Positions 28,209-37,336 of a stretch of DNA of 64,000 bases are shown here, one piece after another (the stretch's first letter is position 1; each line of letters begins with the position of its first letter). The notes below the pieces were generated by a model. It worked only from the letters and a program-made list of their open reading frames with translations, was not told the origin of the DNA and ran no database searches. The translations under genes were made by a program, and so were the position numbers. Source of the stretch: Synechococcus sp. J7-Johnson (lineage in GTDB: Bacteria > Cyanobacteriota > Cyanobacteriia > PCC-6307 > Cyanobiaceae); assembly GCF_024345795.1 (NCBI RefSeq), contig NZ_JAGQBU010000001.1, positions 62,001 to 126,000 on the forward strand, in the 5' to 3' direction.

Positions 28209-29642
28209 GTGCAGGTCGTTCCCTCCTTCACCGAACTGCTCGCCGCCGCCGCCCAGGGGGCACGGCAGCTGGAGGACGAGGGCGTACTCAGCCTGGCGCT
28301 GCCCATGCCCTGCCGGGATCCCCTGGCGCTACTCCCCCACCTCGATGACGGGGGACGCTTCCGCTTTCTCTGGGACGGCGCGCCCGGGCTCTGTCTGGCG
28401 GCCAGCGGCAGCACCCACCGCCTGGAGCTGAGCGGACCGAGGCGTTTCGAACTGGCCCAGCGCTTCAGCGCCATGAGCCTCAGCCGCCTGGGGCAACAGC
28501 CCCAGACCGTTCCGCCCCTGGCCAGGCCGAGGGTGCTGCTGGCCTTCTCCTTTTTCGACAGTCCCCTGCAGGAGGGCAGCGGCGCCGTTGCCGGCGTGCA
28601 GGCCGTGCTGCCCCGCTGGCAGCTGAGCCGTCAGGGACGCCATTGCTGGCTGCGGCTGCAGCGCTGCATCGGCGGAGAGGTCACCCCCCGGGGCGTGGCC
28701 GAGGAGCTCTGGGAGCGGGCCCAGCTGCTGAGCCGGCTGCCGGCCGAAGACGAAGCCGGTCTGCCAAGCACCAGCGGGGTGGGCATCACCAGCCGCTCCT
28801 GTTGGGAGAGCGACTACCGCGAGGCGGTGCGTCAGGCCCTGGGCCTGGTGGAAAGCGGCGCCCTGCGCAAGCTGGTGGTCGCGGTGCGCCAGCAGGTGGG
28901 GCTGGATCAGCCGCTCGAGCCCCTGGAGTTGCTGGCCCGCCTGCGTAGCAACCAACCCGGCAGCTGCCGCTTCCTCTGGCAGCAGCGACCCGGCGATGCC
29001 CTGATCGGAGCGTCCCCCGAGCGGTTGCTGGCGGTGCGCCAGGGGCAGCTGCGCTGCGATGCCCTGGCAGGCACCGCCCCCCTGGGACCACCGGCCGAGC
29101 AGCTCACCCATTCGGTCAAGGACCGGCACGAGCATGAACTGGTGGTGGAAGCGATCACCCGGGTGCTCTCGGAGGCTGGACTGACGCCACGGCGGCCCCG
29201 CCACCCCAGACTGGCCAGACACGGCAAGCTGGTCCATCTGCACACCCCCATCACCGCCGCCCTGATGGAGCACCAGCCCCTGGCCCTGGCCGAGGCCCTG
29301 CATCCCACCCCGGCGGTGGCCGGATTGCCGCGGCGGGAGGCGATGGCCTGGCTACGCAGCCTCGAACCGTTCGAGAGAGGCCACTACGCCGCACCGATCG
29401 GCTGGATCGACAGTGCCGGCGATGCCGAGCTGAGAGTGGCGATCCGCAGTGGTCGCCTGCAGGGCCACCAGCTGGAACTCACCGCCGGCGCCGGTCTGGT
29501 GCGCGGCTCAGAGCCGGAGCAGGAACTCCAGGAAGTGGCACTGAAGCTGGGGGTCCTGCAGCAGCAGCTCAATCTTCCGCTCGAATCCCCAATCCAGCGG
29601 GGTGGCCAACCTCAGGGCGAGCGAGCGTCCTGGTGGGGATGA
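28209..29642 (+). CDS. menF: Isochorismate synthase
   Basis: MenF converts chorismate to isochorismate, the first step of phylloquinone synthesis. The 477-residue protein has the chorismate-binding fold with ALIGASPERLLAV, CDALAGTAPLG, KDRHEHELVVEAI and the C-terminal ELTAGAGLVRGSEPEQELQE. The start is the GTG at 28209 (VQVVPSFTEL); no ATG fits near the family N-terminus. It is divergent from menACE and overlaps the next gene by four bases. Confidence 0.93.
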   Translation: MQVVPSFTELLAAAAQGARQLEDEGVLSLALPMPCRDPLALLPHLDDGGRFRFLWDGAPGLCLAASGSTHRLELSGPRRFELAQRFSAMSLSRLGQQPQTVPPLARPRVLLAFSFFDSPLQEGSGAVAGVQAVLPRWQLSRQGRHCWLRLQRCIGGEVTPRGVAEELWERAQLLSRLPAEDEAGLPSTSGVGITSRSCWESDYREAVRQALGLVESGALRKLVVAVRQQVGLDQPLEPLELLARLRSNQPGSCRFLWQQRPGDALIGASPERLLAVRQGQLRCDALAGTAPLGPPAEQLTHSVKDRHEHELVVEAITRVLSEAGLTPRRPRHPRLARHGKLVHLHTPITAALMEHQPLALAEALHPTPAVAGLPRREAMAWLRSLEPFERGHYAAPIGWIDSAGDAELRVAIRSGRLQGHQLELTAGAGLVRGSEPEQELQEVALKLGVLQQQLNLPLESPIQRGGQPQGERASWWG

Positions 29643-31375
29643 GCGACCTGTCCCCAGAGGAGCGCCTCCAGCAGGTGTTTGCCAGCTCCCGACTGTTCCG
29701 TACCATCCCGCCCGAGTGCCTCGAGGCCCTGAATCCACTTCCGCTCAGCCTCTTGGAGGGGCAGCTGCTTTTCCAGGAAGGGGACGCCGCCAAGCTTGCC
29801 TATGTGATCGAGTCGGGCATCCTCGGACTGTTCAACGGCCCCCTGAGCCCAAGCACGGCCTGGTTCCGGAAAGTGGTGCGCGGTGATCTGGTGGGGGAAT
29901 ACGGACTGCTGGGCGATGAGCCACGGTCCGCATCGGCGATCGCACTCACCGATCTGAACGTTTTTGGCTTCAACCTGGAGAATCTGCGCCAGCTGCTCTC
30001 CCTCTCCGAAGAACTCCAATCGCTGCTGATCACAACCCTGGCTGATGCGGCCTCGATCGGACGTGACCCGCGGCGATCTGCCCTGGGCACGATCCTGATT
30101 CACAACGCCAGCCCAGACTCCCCCCTCACCAAGCTGGTCCTGGAGGGGTTGCCTGAGGAACTGATCAGTCTTGGCGCCGGTGAGATCTCACTGGGTGAAG
30201 GTCCCCTTCTCAGCCCCTTCACCAATGAAGCCGACCTCCACCTGGCACTGACCCAGGCCACCGGAGCGGGATTGAGCCGGGTGTTCCTCACACAGGCTCC
30301 AGAGCTGCTGAGCTCCCGTAATCAGAAGCTTCTCGACCGCCTGGTGATTCTCACGGACGGGACTGCGGATCACATCCAGATTCCCGATCCGACCAAAGCG
30401 GATTGCATCCTGGTCCGGCTCTGGCCGAGCGATCAGGAGCGCCCCTGCACGAAACCCTGGGGCGGTGGCAGGCGCGTCTCCTTCGTGCTCAATGTCCTAT
30501 CCGGCCAGCGCAGCCATCTGCAGCGGCTGGCCCGAACGGTGCTGCGTCGTCAGAATGTGCTGGTGCTCGGCGGGGGTGGGGCCAGGGGATTTGCCCATGT
30601 GGGAACAATCGCCGCACTGCAGGAGTGCAAGGCCCTTGACATCGACATGGTGATGGGGGTGAGCATCGGAGCGCTGGTGTCATCGCTGGCCGCATTCGAT
30701 CTCAAGGCCGAGGAGATTCTTGGCCACCTTGAGCGGGTGATCATCCGTTCACGGCCCTACTCACTGACCCTTCCACGGCAAGCACTCTTCTCCCTGGCCA
30801 ATTCAGAACGAGAACTCAGGGCCTTCTTCGGCCCCTCGCGAATCGAAGACAGTTGGCTGGTGCTGCAGTGCTTCTCCACCAACCTATCCACCAATCAGCT
30901 GCAGGGCTGGACCAGCGGCGACATCCCCACCGCCGTGCTGGCCAGCATGTCGGTGCCAGGGATCTTCCCGCCGGTGGAAGATGCCACAGGACACCTGCAT
31001 GTGGACGGAGGGATCCTGAGCAATCTGCCGATCGCTCCAGCCCGTGCTCTCACCGACGGACGGATCATTGCGGTGTCGCTGGATGTGGAGCCGGATTCTG
31101 CCAATAACTATGGTCCGGATCGCCAGCGGCGACGCCCATCACTGGCTAAAACCCTGATCAATTCGATGATGTGTGCCTCCCATTCAACATCCCAATCTCA
31201 GGAACGGTTAGCCGATCTTGTTCTCAGGCCGGAGATTGGGCACATTCCGTTTCTGGAGTGGAAAAGTTATCTCCAGAGTTTCGAGGCTGGTTACAACCAT
31301 GCCCGTGAGAGCCTCTCCTCCTGGTCTGGCCGTGAGGCGGTAGCCAAACCACCCTCCCAGGATTCGACGCCCTGA
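29639..31375 (+). CDS. Patatin-like phospholipase with cyclic-nucleotide-binding domain (NTE-like)
   Basis: Residues about 15-125 form a CNMP-binding domain (LSLLEGQLLFQEGD, GDLVGEYGLLGDEPRS). The C-terminal patatin domain has the oxyanion loop GGGGARG at 311-317, nucleophile Ser342 in GVSIGA and catalytic Asp456 in DGG, so a Ser-Asp dyad lysophospholipase/esterase is intact. This is the domain order of NTE/PNPLA6-type enzymes that act on membrane phospholipids. The ATG at 29639 overlaps the menF stop as ATGA; a GTG two codons earlier is possible. cAMP control of the lipase is plausible but not shown. Confidence 0.92.
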   Translation: MSDLSPEERLQQVFASSRLFRTIPPECLEALNPLPLSLLEGQLLFQEGDAAKLAYVIESGILGLFNGPLSPSTAWFRKVVRGDLVGEYGLLGDEPRSASAIALTDLNVFGFNLENLRQLLSLSEELQSLLITTLADAASIGRDPRRSALGTILIHNASPDSPLTKLVLEGLPEELISLGAGEISLGEGPLLSPFTNEADLHLALTQATGAGLSRVFLTQAPELLSSRNQKLLDRLVILTDGTADHIQIPDPTKADCILVRLWPSDQERPCTKPWGGGRRVSFVLNVLSGQRSHLQRLARTVLRRQNVLVLGGGGARGFAHVGTIAALQECKALDIDMVMGVSIGALVSSLAAFDLKAEEILGHLERVIIRSRPYSLTLPRQALFSLANSERELRAFFGPSRIEDSWLVLQCFSTNLSTNQLQGWTSGDIPTAVLASMSVPGIFPPVEDATGHLHVDGGILSNLPIAPARALTDGRIIAVSLDVEPDSANNYGPDRQRRRPSLAKTLINSMMCASHSTSQSQERLADLVLRPEIGHIPFLEWKSYLQSFEAGYNHARESLSSWSGREAVAKPPSQDSTP

Positions 31376-31380
31376 TCACG

Positions 31381-31680
31381 ATGCTGAACGGACAACCCTG
31401 GAGCGAATGGATCAATCGCTATGAGCGGAGCCATCGCCACCCTCTGAACCGCTCCTGCCATCTCATCGGCATCCCTTTGATAGTGATCTCCCTGGTGGTC
31501 GCGGCCCTGGCCATCTGGTGGCCTGGACTTGGTGTCCCTGCCCTGGCGCTGTTCCTGGCCGGATGGGCTTTGCAGTTCGCCGGTCACGCTGTGGAGGGAA
31601 CCCTGCCTGAATTCCTGGGCAACCCTCGCTTTCTGCTGGTGGGGGTCCGTTGGTGGGTGCAGGCCATCAGGGGAAACTGA
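31381..31680 (+). CDS. Mpo1-like (DUF962) membrane protein
   Basis: The 99-residue protein has the Mpo1/DUF962 features: SHRHPLNRSCHLIGIPL at about residues 17-33 and a second His box in GWALQFAGHAVEG, within two to three hydrophobic helices. Yeast Mpo1 is an Fe-dependent dioxygenase that shortens 2-hydroxy fatty acids; bacterial members are assumed to do similar alpha-oxidation. It follows the patatin gene by five bases, so both probably act in lipid turnover. Confidence 0.85.
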   Translation: MLNGQPWSEWINRYERSHRHPLNRSCHLIGIPLIVISLVVAALAIWWPGLGVPALALFLAGWALQFAGHAVEGTLPEFLGNPRFLLVGVRWWVQAIRGN

Positions 31681-31724
31681 CCAGCCGCCTTGAGACCTCA
31701 GATGAGCCTTGAGCCAACCAACGA

Positions 31725-32753
31725 TCAAAGCAGGAGAGCCACGCCCTCCGCATAGCTGTTGAGCTTCGGCAGGGGAGGATGACCGTTGCGAGCGAGCACC
31801 GCTTCCGCTATGGGTGTGGCCTGGGGCAGCTTGTCGTAGGGGATGGAAGGGTAGGCGTGGTGAAGAGAGTGATGGGGCAGACCTCCCATCAACAGATTCA
31901 CCAGAGGACTGGCTGCAATGTTGCGCGAGCTGTAGAGCTGGGTGAGTTCATAGGTGGAAAACCGCTTCCAGATTCCATGGTGTTCAATCATCCCGCGCAC
32001 CTGCATCAGAGCGCCCACCACCCGCTCCACAACCACCAGCATCAACAGCAACTTGATCAGCTGGCCATGGCCGATCGCCCAGGTGAACATCGCGGCCTGC
32101 ACCACCAGGATCCCGATCCCATCGCTGACCAGGCCTCCCATCAGCCTCGAATGGCTATCGCGCAGCTTCCAGCCGAACCAGAACATGGAGCCAATCAACT
32201 GGATGCCGCCTAGCACCAGCACGCTCAGCCAGAAGGGATGGCTGAAATGGAGCCGCCGCCACCAACCGGCCCTGGCCAGTTCCTCTTCGGATGGTTCACG
32301 TCGTTCCGGATCGCGGAGATCCATCCCGTTCATGCGGTGGTGAAGCTGATGGAGATTGCGGTACGTGCGATAAGGCCAGGCCACTGGCCAGCTCAGGGCG
32401 CATCCCAATGCCTGCTCAGCGCTGCCGAGATCGAGCAGGCTGGCATGGCTGATGTCGTGGGTGCTGATCATCACGAAGGCATAGAACACCGCCGCCGACA
32501 GCAACCAGAGAACAGCCAAAGGCAGATACGGTTCACGGATATACATGACGAGGCAGGCCAGGGCCGGCAGCAGCAACAGCAGCAGCCGGCACCAGCCAAG
32601 TGCACGATTCACCTTGAACAGGGGCTGAACCGCATCCTCGATCTCTTCGGTCATCAGCCGATCAGCCCGCCGACTTGCCCCCTTCGTGGCGTCATCCTGG
32701 CTCGTGACAGTGTCGCCCTGCTGGGAGTTGAGCGGAAGGGAATCGGAGATCAT
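31725..32753 (-). CDS. Fatty-acid-desaturase superfamily membrane enzyme
   Basis: This 342-residue protein has the three His boxes of membrane diiron desaturases/hydroxylases: HDISH at 99-103, HQLHH at 135-139, and HHSLHH at 294-299 followed by AYPSIPY, with hydrophobic helices between. The box pattern fits the fatty acid desaturase family; it does not match the Synechocystis CrtR carotene hydroxylase as I recall it. Which lipid or carotenoid it modifies cannot be told. It follows gshB on the same strand after a 46-base gap that contains the palindrome TCCCGCGCGGGA at 32757-32768. Confidence 0.85.
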   Translation of the reverse strand: MISDSLPLNSQQGDTVTSQDDATKGASRRADRLMTEEIEDAVQPLFKVNRALGWCRLLLLLLPALACLVMYIREPYLPLAVLWLLSAAVFYAFVMISTHDISHASLLDLGSAEQALGCALSWPVAWPYRTYRNLHQLHHRMNGMDLRDPERREPSEEELARAGWWRRLHFSHPFWLSVLVLGGIQLIGSMFWFGWKLRDSHSRLMGGLVSDGIGILVVQAAMFTWAIGHGQLIKLLLMLVVVERVVGALMQVRGMIEHHGIWKRFSTYELTQLYSSRNIAASPLVNLLMGGLPHHSLHHAYPSIPYDKLPQATPIAEAVLARNGHPPLPKLNSYAEGVALLL

Positions 32754-32799
32754 CGGTCCCGCGCGGGAGGATTGAACCGCAGAGTAGTTCGAGTTTCAG

Positions 32800-33813
32800 T
32801 CAGCTTGCCAGCAGCGCCTCGATGGTCAGATCCGCCAGGGGCACCCCCCCCAGCCGCTCGATCTCACGTACGCCCGTGGGGCTGGTCACGTTGATCTCAC
32901 TGAGGCGGTCGCCGATCACATCGATGCCAACGAAGAAAAGCCCAGCCTCGCGCAGGGCCGGGGCCAGCTCGGCACAGATGCGGCGCTCGGCATCGGTGAG
33001 GGAGGTGGCTTCGGGCTCCCCACCCACAGCCAGGTTGCTGCGGAACTCTCCAGGCAAGGGGCGGCGGTTCACGGCACCGAGCGGTTCACCGTTCACCAGC
33101 AGGATGCGCTTGTCGCCGGCCACCACTTCCGGCAGGAAGGCCTGGGCCATCACCGGCAGCTGGCCCTGGTTGGTTACCAGCTCCAGCAGGGCCCGTAATC
33201 CCGGCGCCCGCGCCTCGCTGCGCACCACCCCCTGACCGGCACGTCCGCTGAGGGGCTTGAGCACCACCTCGCCGTGCTCGGCGGCAAAGGCAGAGAGCTG
33301 GTCGATGTTGCCGCTCACAAGGGTTGGCGCCATCAGGTGGCTGAAACGCAGGGAACCGAGCTTCTCGTTCCAGGCCCGGAGGGAGGCCGGCCGGTTGAGC
33401 ACCCTCACCCCAGCTGGCTCGGCCAGCTCCAGCAGATGGGTGGCGTAGAGGTAGGCCTCATCAACGGGCGGATCCTTGCGCATCCACACCCAGGGGAAGG
33501 CGTCGAGCGGCATCCGCTCAGGTTCCCCCAGCTCCACCCACGGCTCGGGAATATCCCAACCAGCCGCAGTGGGGCGAATCTGGGCGAGGCGGGCGGCCTG
33601 GGCCAGCACCGTGGGGCGGTGACCCGGCTCAGTGGCGTCGGCTCGCTGCCCTTCCACCGCCAGATCGGCCAGGCTGCAGATCCAGACCTGATGGCCGGCA
33701 CGCTGGGCCGCCTGCATCAGGGCAACGCTCGAGTCTTTACCCGGGCGCAGACGCTGGACCGGATCAACGAGAAAGAGGTGGGAGCGGCTGGCGGCCTCGG
33801 CGCGACTCGGCAC
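32800..33813 (-). CDS. gshB: Glutathione synthetase
   Basis: GshB joins gamma-glutamylcysteine and glycine. The 337-residue ATP-grasp protein has the N-terminal [52 protein letters not shown] and [15 protein letters not shown] motifs of the family. It starts at a GTG (33813) two bases after the grxC stop. The pair grxC-gshB puts glutathione synthesis and a glutathione-dependent redoxin in one transcript. Confidence 0.93.
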   Translation of the reverse strand: MPSRAEAASRSHLFLVDPVQRLRPGKDSSVALMQAAQRAGHQVWICSLADLAVEGQRADATEPGHRPTVLAQAARLAQIRPTAAGWDIPEPWVELGEPERMPLDAFPWVWMRKDPPVDEAYLYATHLLELAEPAGVRVLNRPASLRAWNEKLGSLRFSHLMAPTLVSGNIDQLSAFAAEHGEVVLKPLSGRAGQGVVRSEARAPGLRALLELVTNQGQLPVMAQAFLPEVVAGDKRILLVNGEPLGAVNRRPLPGEFRSNLAVGGEPEATSLTDAERRICAELAPALREAGLFFVGIDVIGDRLSEINVTSPTGVREIERLGGVPLADLTIEALLAS

Positions 33814-33815
33814 CC

Positions 33816-34085
33816 TCAGGCCCCTTGCAGCAACGGATCGAGCCGGCCAGCTCGCTCCAGGGAATGGAGTTCATCGCAGCCGCCGATGCCCCGATCGTCG
33901 ATGAAGATCTGGGGGAGGCTGGAGCGGCCTTCAGCCCGCTGAGCCATGGCGGCACGGGCTGCCTGATCGCCATCGATGGCGTATTCCTCGTAGGCCACAC
34001 CCTTGCGATCGAGCAGGGCCTTGGCCCGGACGCAGAAGGGGCAGAACCGCCAGGTATAGATCTCGACCTTCGCCGGTGTGTTCAC
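33816..34085 (-). CDS. grxC: Glutaredoxin (dithiol, CPFC)
   Basis: This is a class I glutaredoxin with the CPFC dithiol site in [19 protein letters not shown] and the cis-Pro loop [19 protein letters not shown]. Two adjacent GTG codons lie at 34088 and 34085, and a TTG at 34109 would add eight residues; the GTG at 34085 gives the usual 89-residue length. It leads the grxC-gshB pair. Confidence 0.9.
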   Translation of the reverse strand: MNTPAKVEIYTWRFCPFCVRAKALLDRKGVAYEEYAIDGDQAARAAMAQRAEGRSSLPQIFIDDRGIGGCDELHSLERAGRLDPLLQGA

Positions 34086-34183
34086 CACAATCGACCAACT
34101 ACACGGCAATGGCGGGATCCTAGAAGCCTCTCCAGTGGCCCAGTCCCGCTGATACGGTCGGGAAAACCGTTGGGCAGCAGCAA

Positions 34184-35309
34184 GTGCTCGATCTCACCGA
34201 CTTCAAGCGCGACCTCTCCGAGCTCACCGACCGCCTGGGCCATGCCCAGGACTGTCTTTGACGTACCGGCCCTGAACGCGCGTCAGCAGGACCTGGAGCA
34301 GCTGGCCTCCCAGCCCGACTTCTGGGACGACCAGCAGCAGGCACAGAAGCAGATGCGCCAGCTCGATGAGGTGAAGGCACAGCTGGAGCAGCTGCAGCAG
34401 TGGCGAACCGCTGTGGAGGATGCCCGCGCCATCCTCGAGCTCTACGACCTGGAGCCCGACGAAGAATTGCTGGATGAGGCCAATGGCGGCCTGCAGAAGC
34501 TCAAGGCCGAGCTCGATCGCTGGGAGCTGGAGCGACTTCTGAGCGGCATCTACGACAAGGAGGGCGCCGTGATCTCGATCAATGCCGGCGCCGGCGGCAC
34601 CGACGCCCAGGACTGGGCCCTGATGCTGATGCGGATGTACACCCGCTGGGCCGAGGACCACGGCATGAAGGTGTCCGTGGATGAGCTCTCGGAAGGGGAG
34701 GAAGCGGGCATCAAGAGCTGCACGATCGAGATCGACGGCCGCTACGCATACGGCTACCTGCGCAACGAGAAGGGCACCCACCGGCTGGTGCGGATCTCGC
34801 CGTTCAACGCCAACGACAAACGGCAGACCAGCTTCGCCGGTGTCGAGGTGATGCCAAAGCTCGACGAGGAGGTCAAGCTCGACATCCCCGACAAGGACCT
34901 GGAGATCACCACCTCCCGCTCCGGCGGAGCCGGCGGCCAGAACGTCAACAAGGTGGAGACAGCGGTGCGCATCCTGCATGTGCCCACCGGCCTGGCGGTG
35001 CGCTGCACCCAGGAGCGCTCCCAGCTCCAGAACAAGGAGAAGGCGATGGCTCTGCTGATGGCCAAGCTGATGGTGATCGCACAGGAGCAGCGCGCCTCCG
35101 AGATCGCCGACATCCGCGGCGACATCGTTGAGGCCGCCTGGGGCAACCAGATCCGCAACTATGTGTTTCACCCTTACCAGATGGTCAAGGATCTGCGCAC
35201 CGCCGTGGAAACCACCGATGTGCAGGGGGTGATGGATGGCGACCTCGATCCCTTCATCCAGGCGCTGCTGCGCCAGGGTGTGGAGATCGCCGCCGATGTG
35301 GCCGCCTGA
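34184..35309 (+). CDS. prfB: Peptide chain release factor 2 with programmed +1 frameshift
   Basis: RF2 ends translation at UGA and UAA. The gene is split in two frames: GTG start at 34184 reads 25 codons to CTT at 34256-34258 and then an in-frame TGA (34259-34261). The main frame continues from GAC at 34260, which needs a +1 shift at CTT-TGA-C, the classic RF2 slip site. An AGGA motif lies just upstream and could act as the stimulating anti-SD site. After the shift the 374-residue product puts SPF at 205-207 and GGQ at 250-252, the same positions as in E. coli RF2. Low RF2 slows UGA decoding and favours the shift, so the gene is autoregulated. An ATG at 34242 in the main frame is an alternative but would lack the N-terminus. 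Confidence 0.93.
34256..34262 (+). promoter_or_regulatory. prfB: Programmed +1 frameshift site of prfB (CTTTGAC)
   Basis: CTT TGA C at codons 25-26 is identical in position and sequence to the RF2 recoding site known from E. coli. The AGGA at 34248-34251, a few bases upstream, is a plausible internal Shine-Dalgarno stimulator. Confidence 0.92.
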
Positions 35310-35326
35310 GCCCTGCGCATGCCCCG

Positions 35327-35554
35327 ATGACTGAAAGCAGCAACCCAGACACCAGCCCAGCCGAAGCCAACCTCTCGGAATCCACTCCCACGCAGGGAGC
35401 TACCAGCCCACCGCCCAGCTTCGTGAAGCTGGCGATGCGCAACATGGTGCGCAAGGGCCGCCAGAGCCTGCTTCATTTCGGCCTCACCGCCGTGGGATTC
35501 AGCGCCGTTCTGCTGCTGCTGGCCTGGTTCGGCCGGCCCAGCCTGCCTCAGTGA
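35327..35554 (+). CDS. DUF3285 small membrane protein
   Basis: This 75-residue protein has a disordered Ser/Pro/Thr-rich N-terminal 30 residues, then the DUF3285 core PPPSFVKLAMRNMVRKGRQSLLHFGLTAVGF and one transmembrane helix. The family is found mainly in cyanobacteria and has no established role. It lies 17 bases after prfB and its stop overlaps the ybeY start. Confidence 0.82.
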   Translation: MTESSNPDTSPAEANLSESTPTQGATSPPPSFVKLAMRNMVRKGRQSLLHFGLTAVGFSAVLLLLAWFGRPSLPQ

Positions 35555-36114
35555 CCTCGATTAGTCGCCCTGGCCTCGACCTGGCCTTCAGCTGTGATGA
35601 GCAGTTGAGCCAAAAGCTACTGGAGGCGGCTGGCCCCCTCGCCGACCCTGCCAGGGCTGATGGGCAGTGGCTTGATCTGCTGGCGGCCTGGCTGGAGCAG
35701 ATGCAGCCCGAGTTGCCGGAATCTCTGCGGGCGAGGGCCTACAGCCTGGGGCTGAGCCTGGTGGGCGACGGGGAAATGACCGAGCTCAACGAAAGCTGGC
35801 GGAGTCAGGAAGGCCCCACCGACGTGCTGGCCTTCGCCGCCCAGGACGAGGGGCTGGAGGGAGCCCCGGCGATGCCGAAACTGCCGGCGCCTGAGCCAGA
35901 TCAAGAGGAGCCCCTGGAGCTGGGCGACATCGTGATCTCCCTGGAGACGGCTGCCCGCCAGGCTGAGACGGCGGGCGTGAGCCTGGCACGGGAGCTGCGC
36001 TGGCTGGCCAGCCACGGCCTGCTCCACCTGCTGGGCTGGGACCACCCCGACGATGCCCGCCTGGAGGCCATGCTGCGCCGCCAGGATCAGCTGCTGGCTG
36101 GGCTCCGCCTGTAG
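35551..36114 (+). CDS. ybeY: rRNA maturation endoribonuclease YbeY
   Basis: YbeY is a zinc RNase for 16S 3'-end processing and ribosome quality control. The zinc motif is HGLLHLLGWDH, with TELNESWRSQEGPTDVLAFA upstream, both family-typical. The 187-residue protein has an insertion of about 18 residues (SAQDE...EEPLELGD) rich in Pro and Glu that most bacteria lack. The GTG start at 35551 overlaps the DUF3285 stop. Confidence 0.93.
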   Translation: MTSISRPGLDLAFSCDEQLSQKLLEAAGPLADPARADGQWLDLLAAWLEQMQPELPESLRARAYSLGLSLVGDGEMTELNESWRSQEGPTDVLAFAAQDEGLEGAPAMPKLPAPEPDQEEPLELGDIVISLETAARQAETAGVSLARELRWLASHGLLHLLGWDHPDDARLEAMLRRQDQLLAGLRL

Positions 36115-36198
36115 CGACGGCAGCTAGCCCCCTGGACGACAGCGGTAACGTTCAGCCCGGATGCCCGATGCGGCGGAACGCAAGGAGGAGGAAGCAGC

Positions 36199-36672
36199 AT
36201 GGTTAACCCGGTCCCTCTTGAACCGGTGCTCCTTGCGCTGGCGGATCCCATGAACAGCGACTCCCCTCGACGGGGGCGCGGCCAACGAAGTGGGGCCTGG
36301 CGTGTGGCCGGCGACCTGCCGCTGAGCTTTCGCTATGCCGCCCAGGGCCTGGCCTACGGCTTCACAAGCCAGCGCAACTTCCGCATCCATGCGATCACCG
36401 GCGGCTGCGTCTTCGCACTCGGGGTGTGGCTGCAGCTGAGCACCGAGCAGCTGGCACTGCTGGTGCTCACTGTGGCGGCAGTCCTGGTGCTGGAGCTGAT
36501 CAACACGGCGATCGAGTCGGTGGTGGATCTGGCCATCGGCCGCCGCTTCCATCCCCTGGCCCGCATCGCCAAGGACTGCGCAGCCGCGGCCGTGCTGGTG
36601 GCCGCAGCTGCCTCCCTGCTGATCGCCGCCCTGCTGCTGCTGCCGCCCCTGCTCCTGCGCCTGGGCGTTTGA
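36199..36672 (+). CDS. dgkA: Diacylglycerol/undecaprenol kinase (DgkA family)
   Basis: The 157-residue protein has three transmembrane helices and the family signatures [28 protein letters not shown] and [14 protein letters not shown]. In Gram-positives and cyanobacteria this family phosphorylates undecaprenol as well as diacylglycerol. An AGGAGGAGG tract precedes the ATG at 36199, which supports that start over the ATG at 36250. An N-terminal tail of about 30 residues is longer than usual. Confidence 0.92.
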   Translation: MVNPVPLEPVLLALADPMNSDSPRRGRGQRSGAWRVAGDLPLSFRYAAQGLAYGFTSQRNFRIHAITGGCVFALGVWLQLSTEQLALLVLTVAAVLVLELINTAIESVVDLAIGRRFHPLARIAKDCAAAAVLVAAAASLLIAALLLLPPLLLRLGV

Positions 36673-36695
36673 ATGGAGGCCTGGCGGCTGGCCTG

Positions 36696-37328
36696 ATGCT
36701 CCTGGTTCTCGACAACTACGACAGCTTCACCTTCAACCTGGTGCAGTACCTCGGTGAACTGGCGACGGAGCACCCGATCGCCGCCGATCTGCGGGTGGAG
36801 CGCAACGATGCCCTCAGCGTGGATCAGATCAGAGCCCTGGAGCCAGCGGCCATATTGATCTCACCTGGCCCGGGCGACCCCGACCAGGCCGGGATCTGCC
36901 TCGATGTGCTGCGGGAGCTGGGACCAACCGTGCCGACCCTGGGGGTATGCCTGGGGCACCAGTGCCTGGCCCAGGTGTTCGGCGGCCGGGTGGTTCGAGC
37001 CGATGAGCTGATGCACGGCAAGACCTCCCCTGTGCTGCATGGAGGACAAGGGGTGTTCGCCGGCCTGCCCAGCCCGCTCACAGCCACCCGCTACCACAGC
37101 CTGATCGCGGAGAGGGCCAGCCTGCCCTCAGAGCTGGAGATCACCGCCTGGCTGGAAGACGGCACGATCATGGGTCTGCGCCACCGCCACTTCCCGCTCG
37201 AAGGCGTGCAGTTTCACCCGGAGAGCGTGCTCACCCAGGACGGTCACCGGCTGCTGGCCAACTTCCTGCGCCAGGCGGCCCAGCACCAGCAACCCAGCGC
37301 CAGACCCCTCACCGGAACTCCCTCCTGA
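36696..37328 (+). CDS. trpG: Glutamine amidotransferase of anthranilate / aminodeoxychorismate synthase
   Basis: This is the class I amidotransferase that supplies ammonia for anthranilate or 4-amino-4-deoxychorismate synthesis. It starts [20 protein letters not shown] and has the nucleophile Cys85 in GVCLGHQC, the oxyanion segment SPGPGDP, and the His-Glu pair in GVQFHPES. The ATG at 36696 gives the usual 210 residues. Many cyanobacteria use one TrpG/PabA protein for both folate and tryptophan; no partner trpE or pabB lies here, so the exact role is open. Confidence 0.9.
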   Translation: MLLVLDNYDSFTFNLVQYLGELATEHPIAADLRVERNDALSVDQIRALEPAAILISPGPGDPDQAGICLDVLRELGPTVPTLGVCLGHQCLAQVFGGRVVRADELMHGKTSPVLHGGQGVFAGLPSPLTATRYHSLIAERASLPSELEITAWLEDGTIMGLRHRHFPLEGVQFHPESVLTQDGHRLLANFLRQAAQHQQPSARPLTGTPS

Positions 37329-37336
37329 AAGCCTCC

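Noticed and set aside
33825..34241. In-frame extension upstream of the prfB main frame
   Set aside because: This part overlaps grxC on the other strand. The RF2 N-terminus is supplied by the frame that starts at GTG 34184 through the frameshift.
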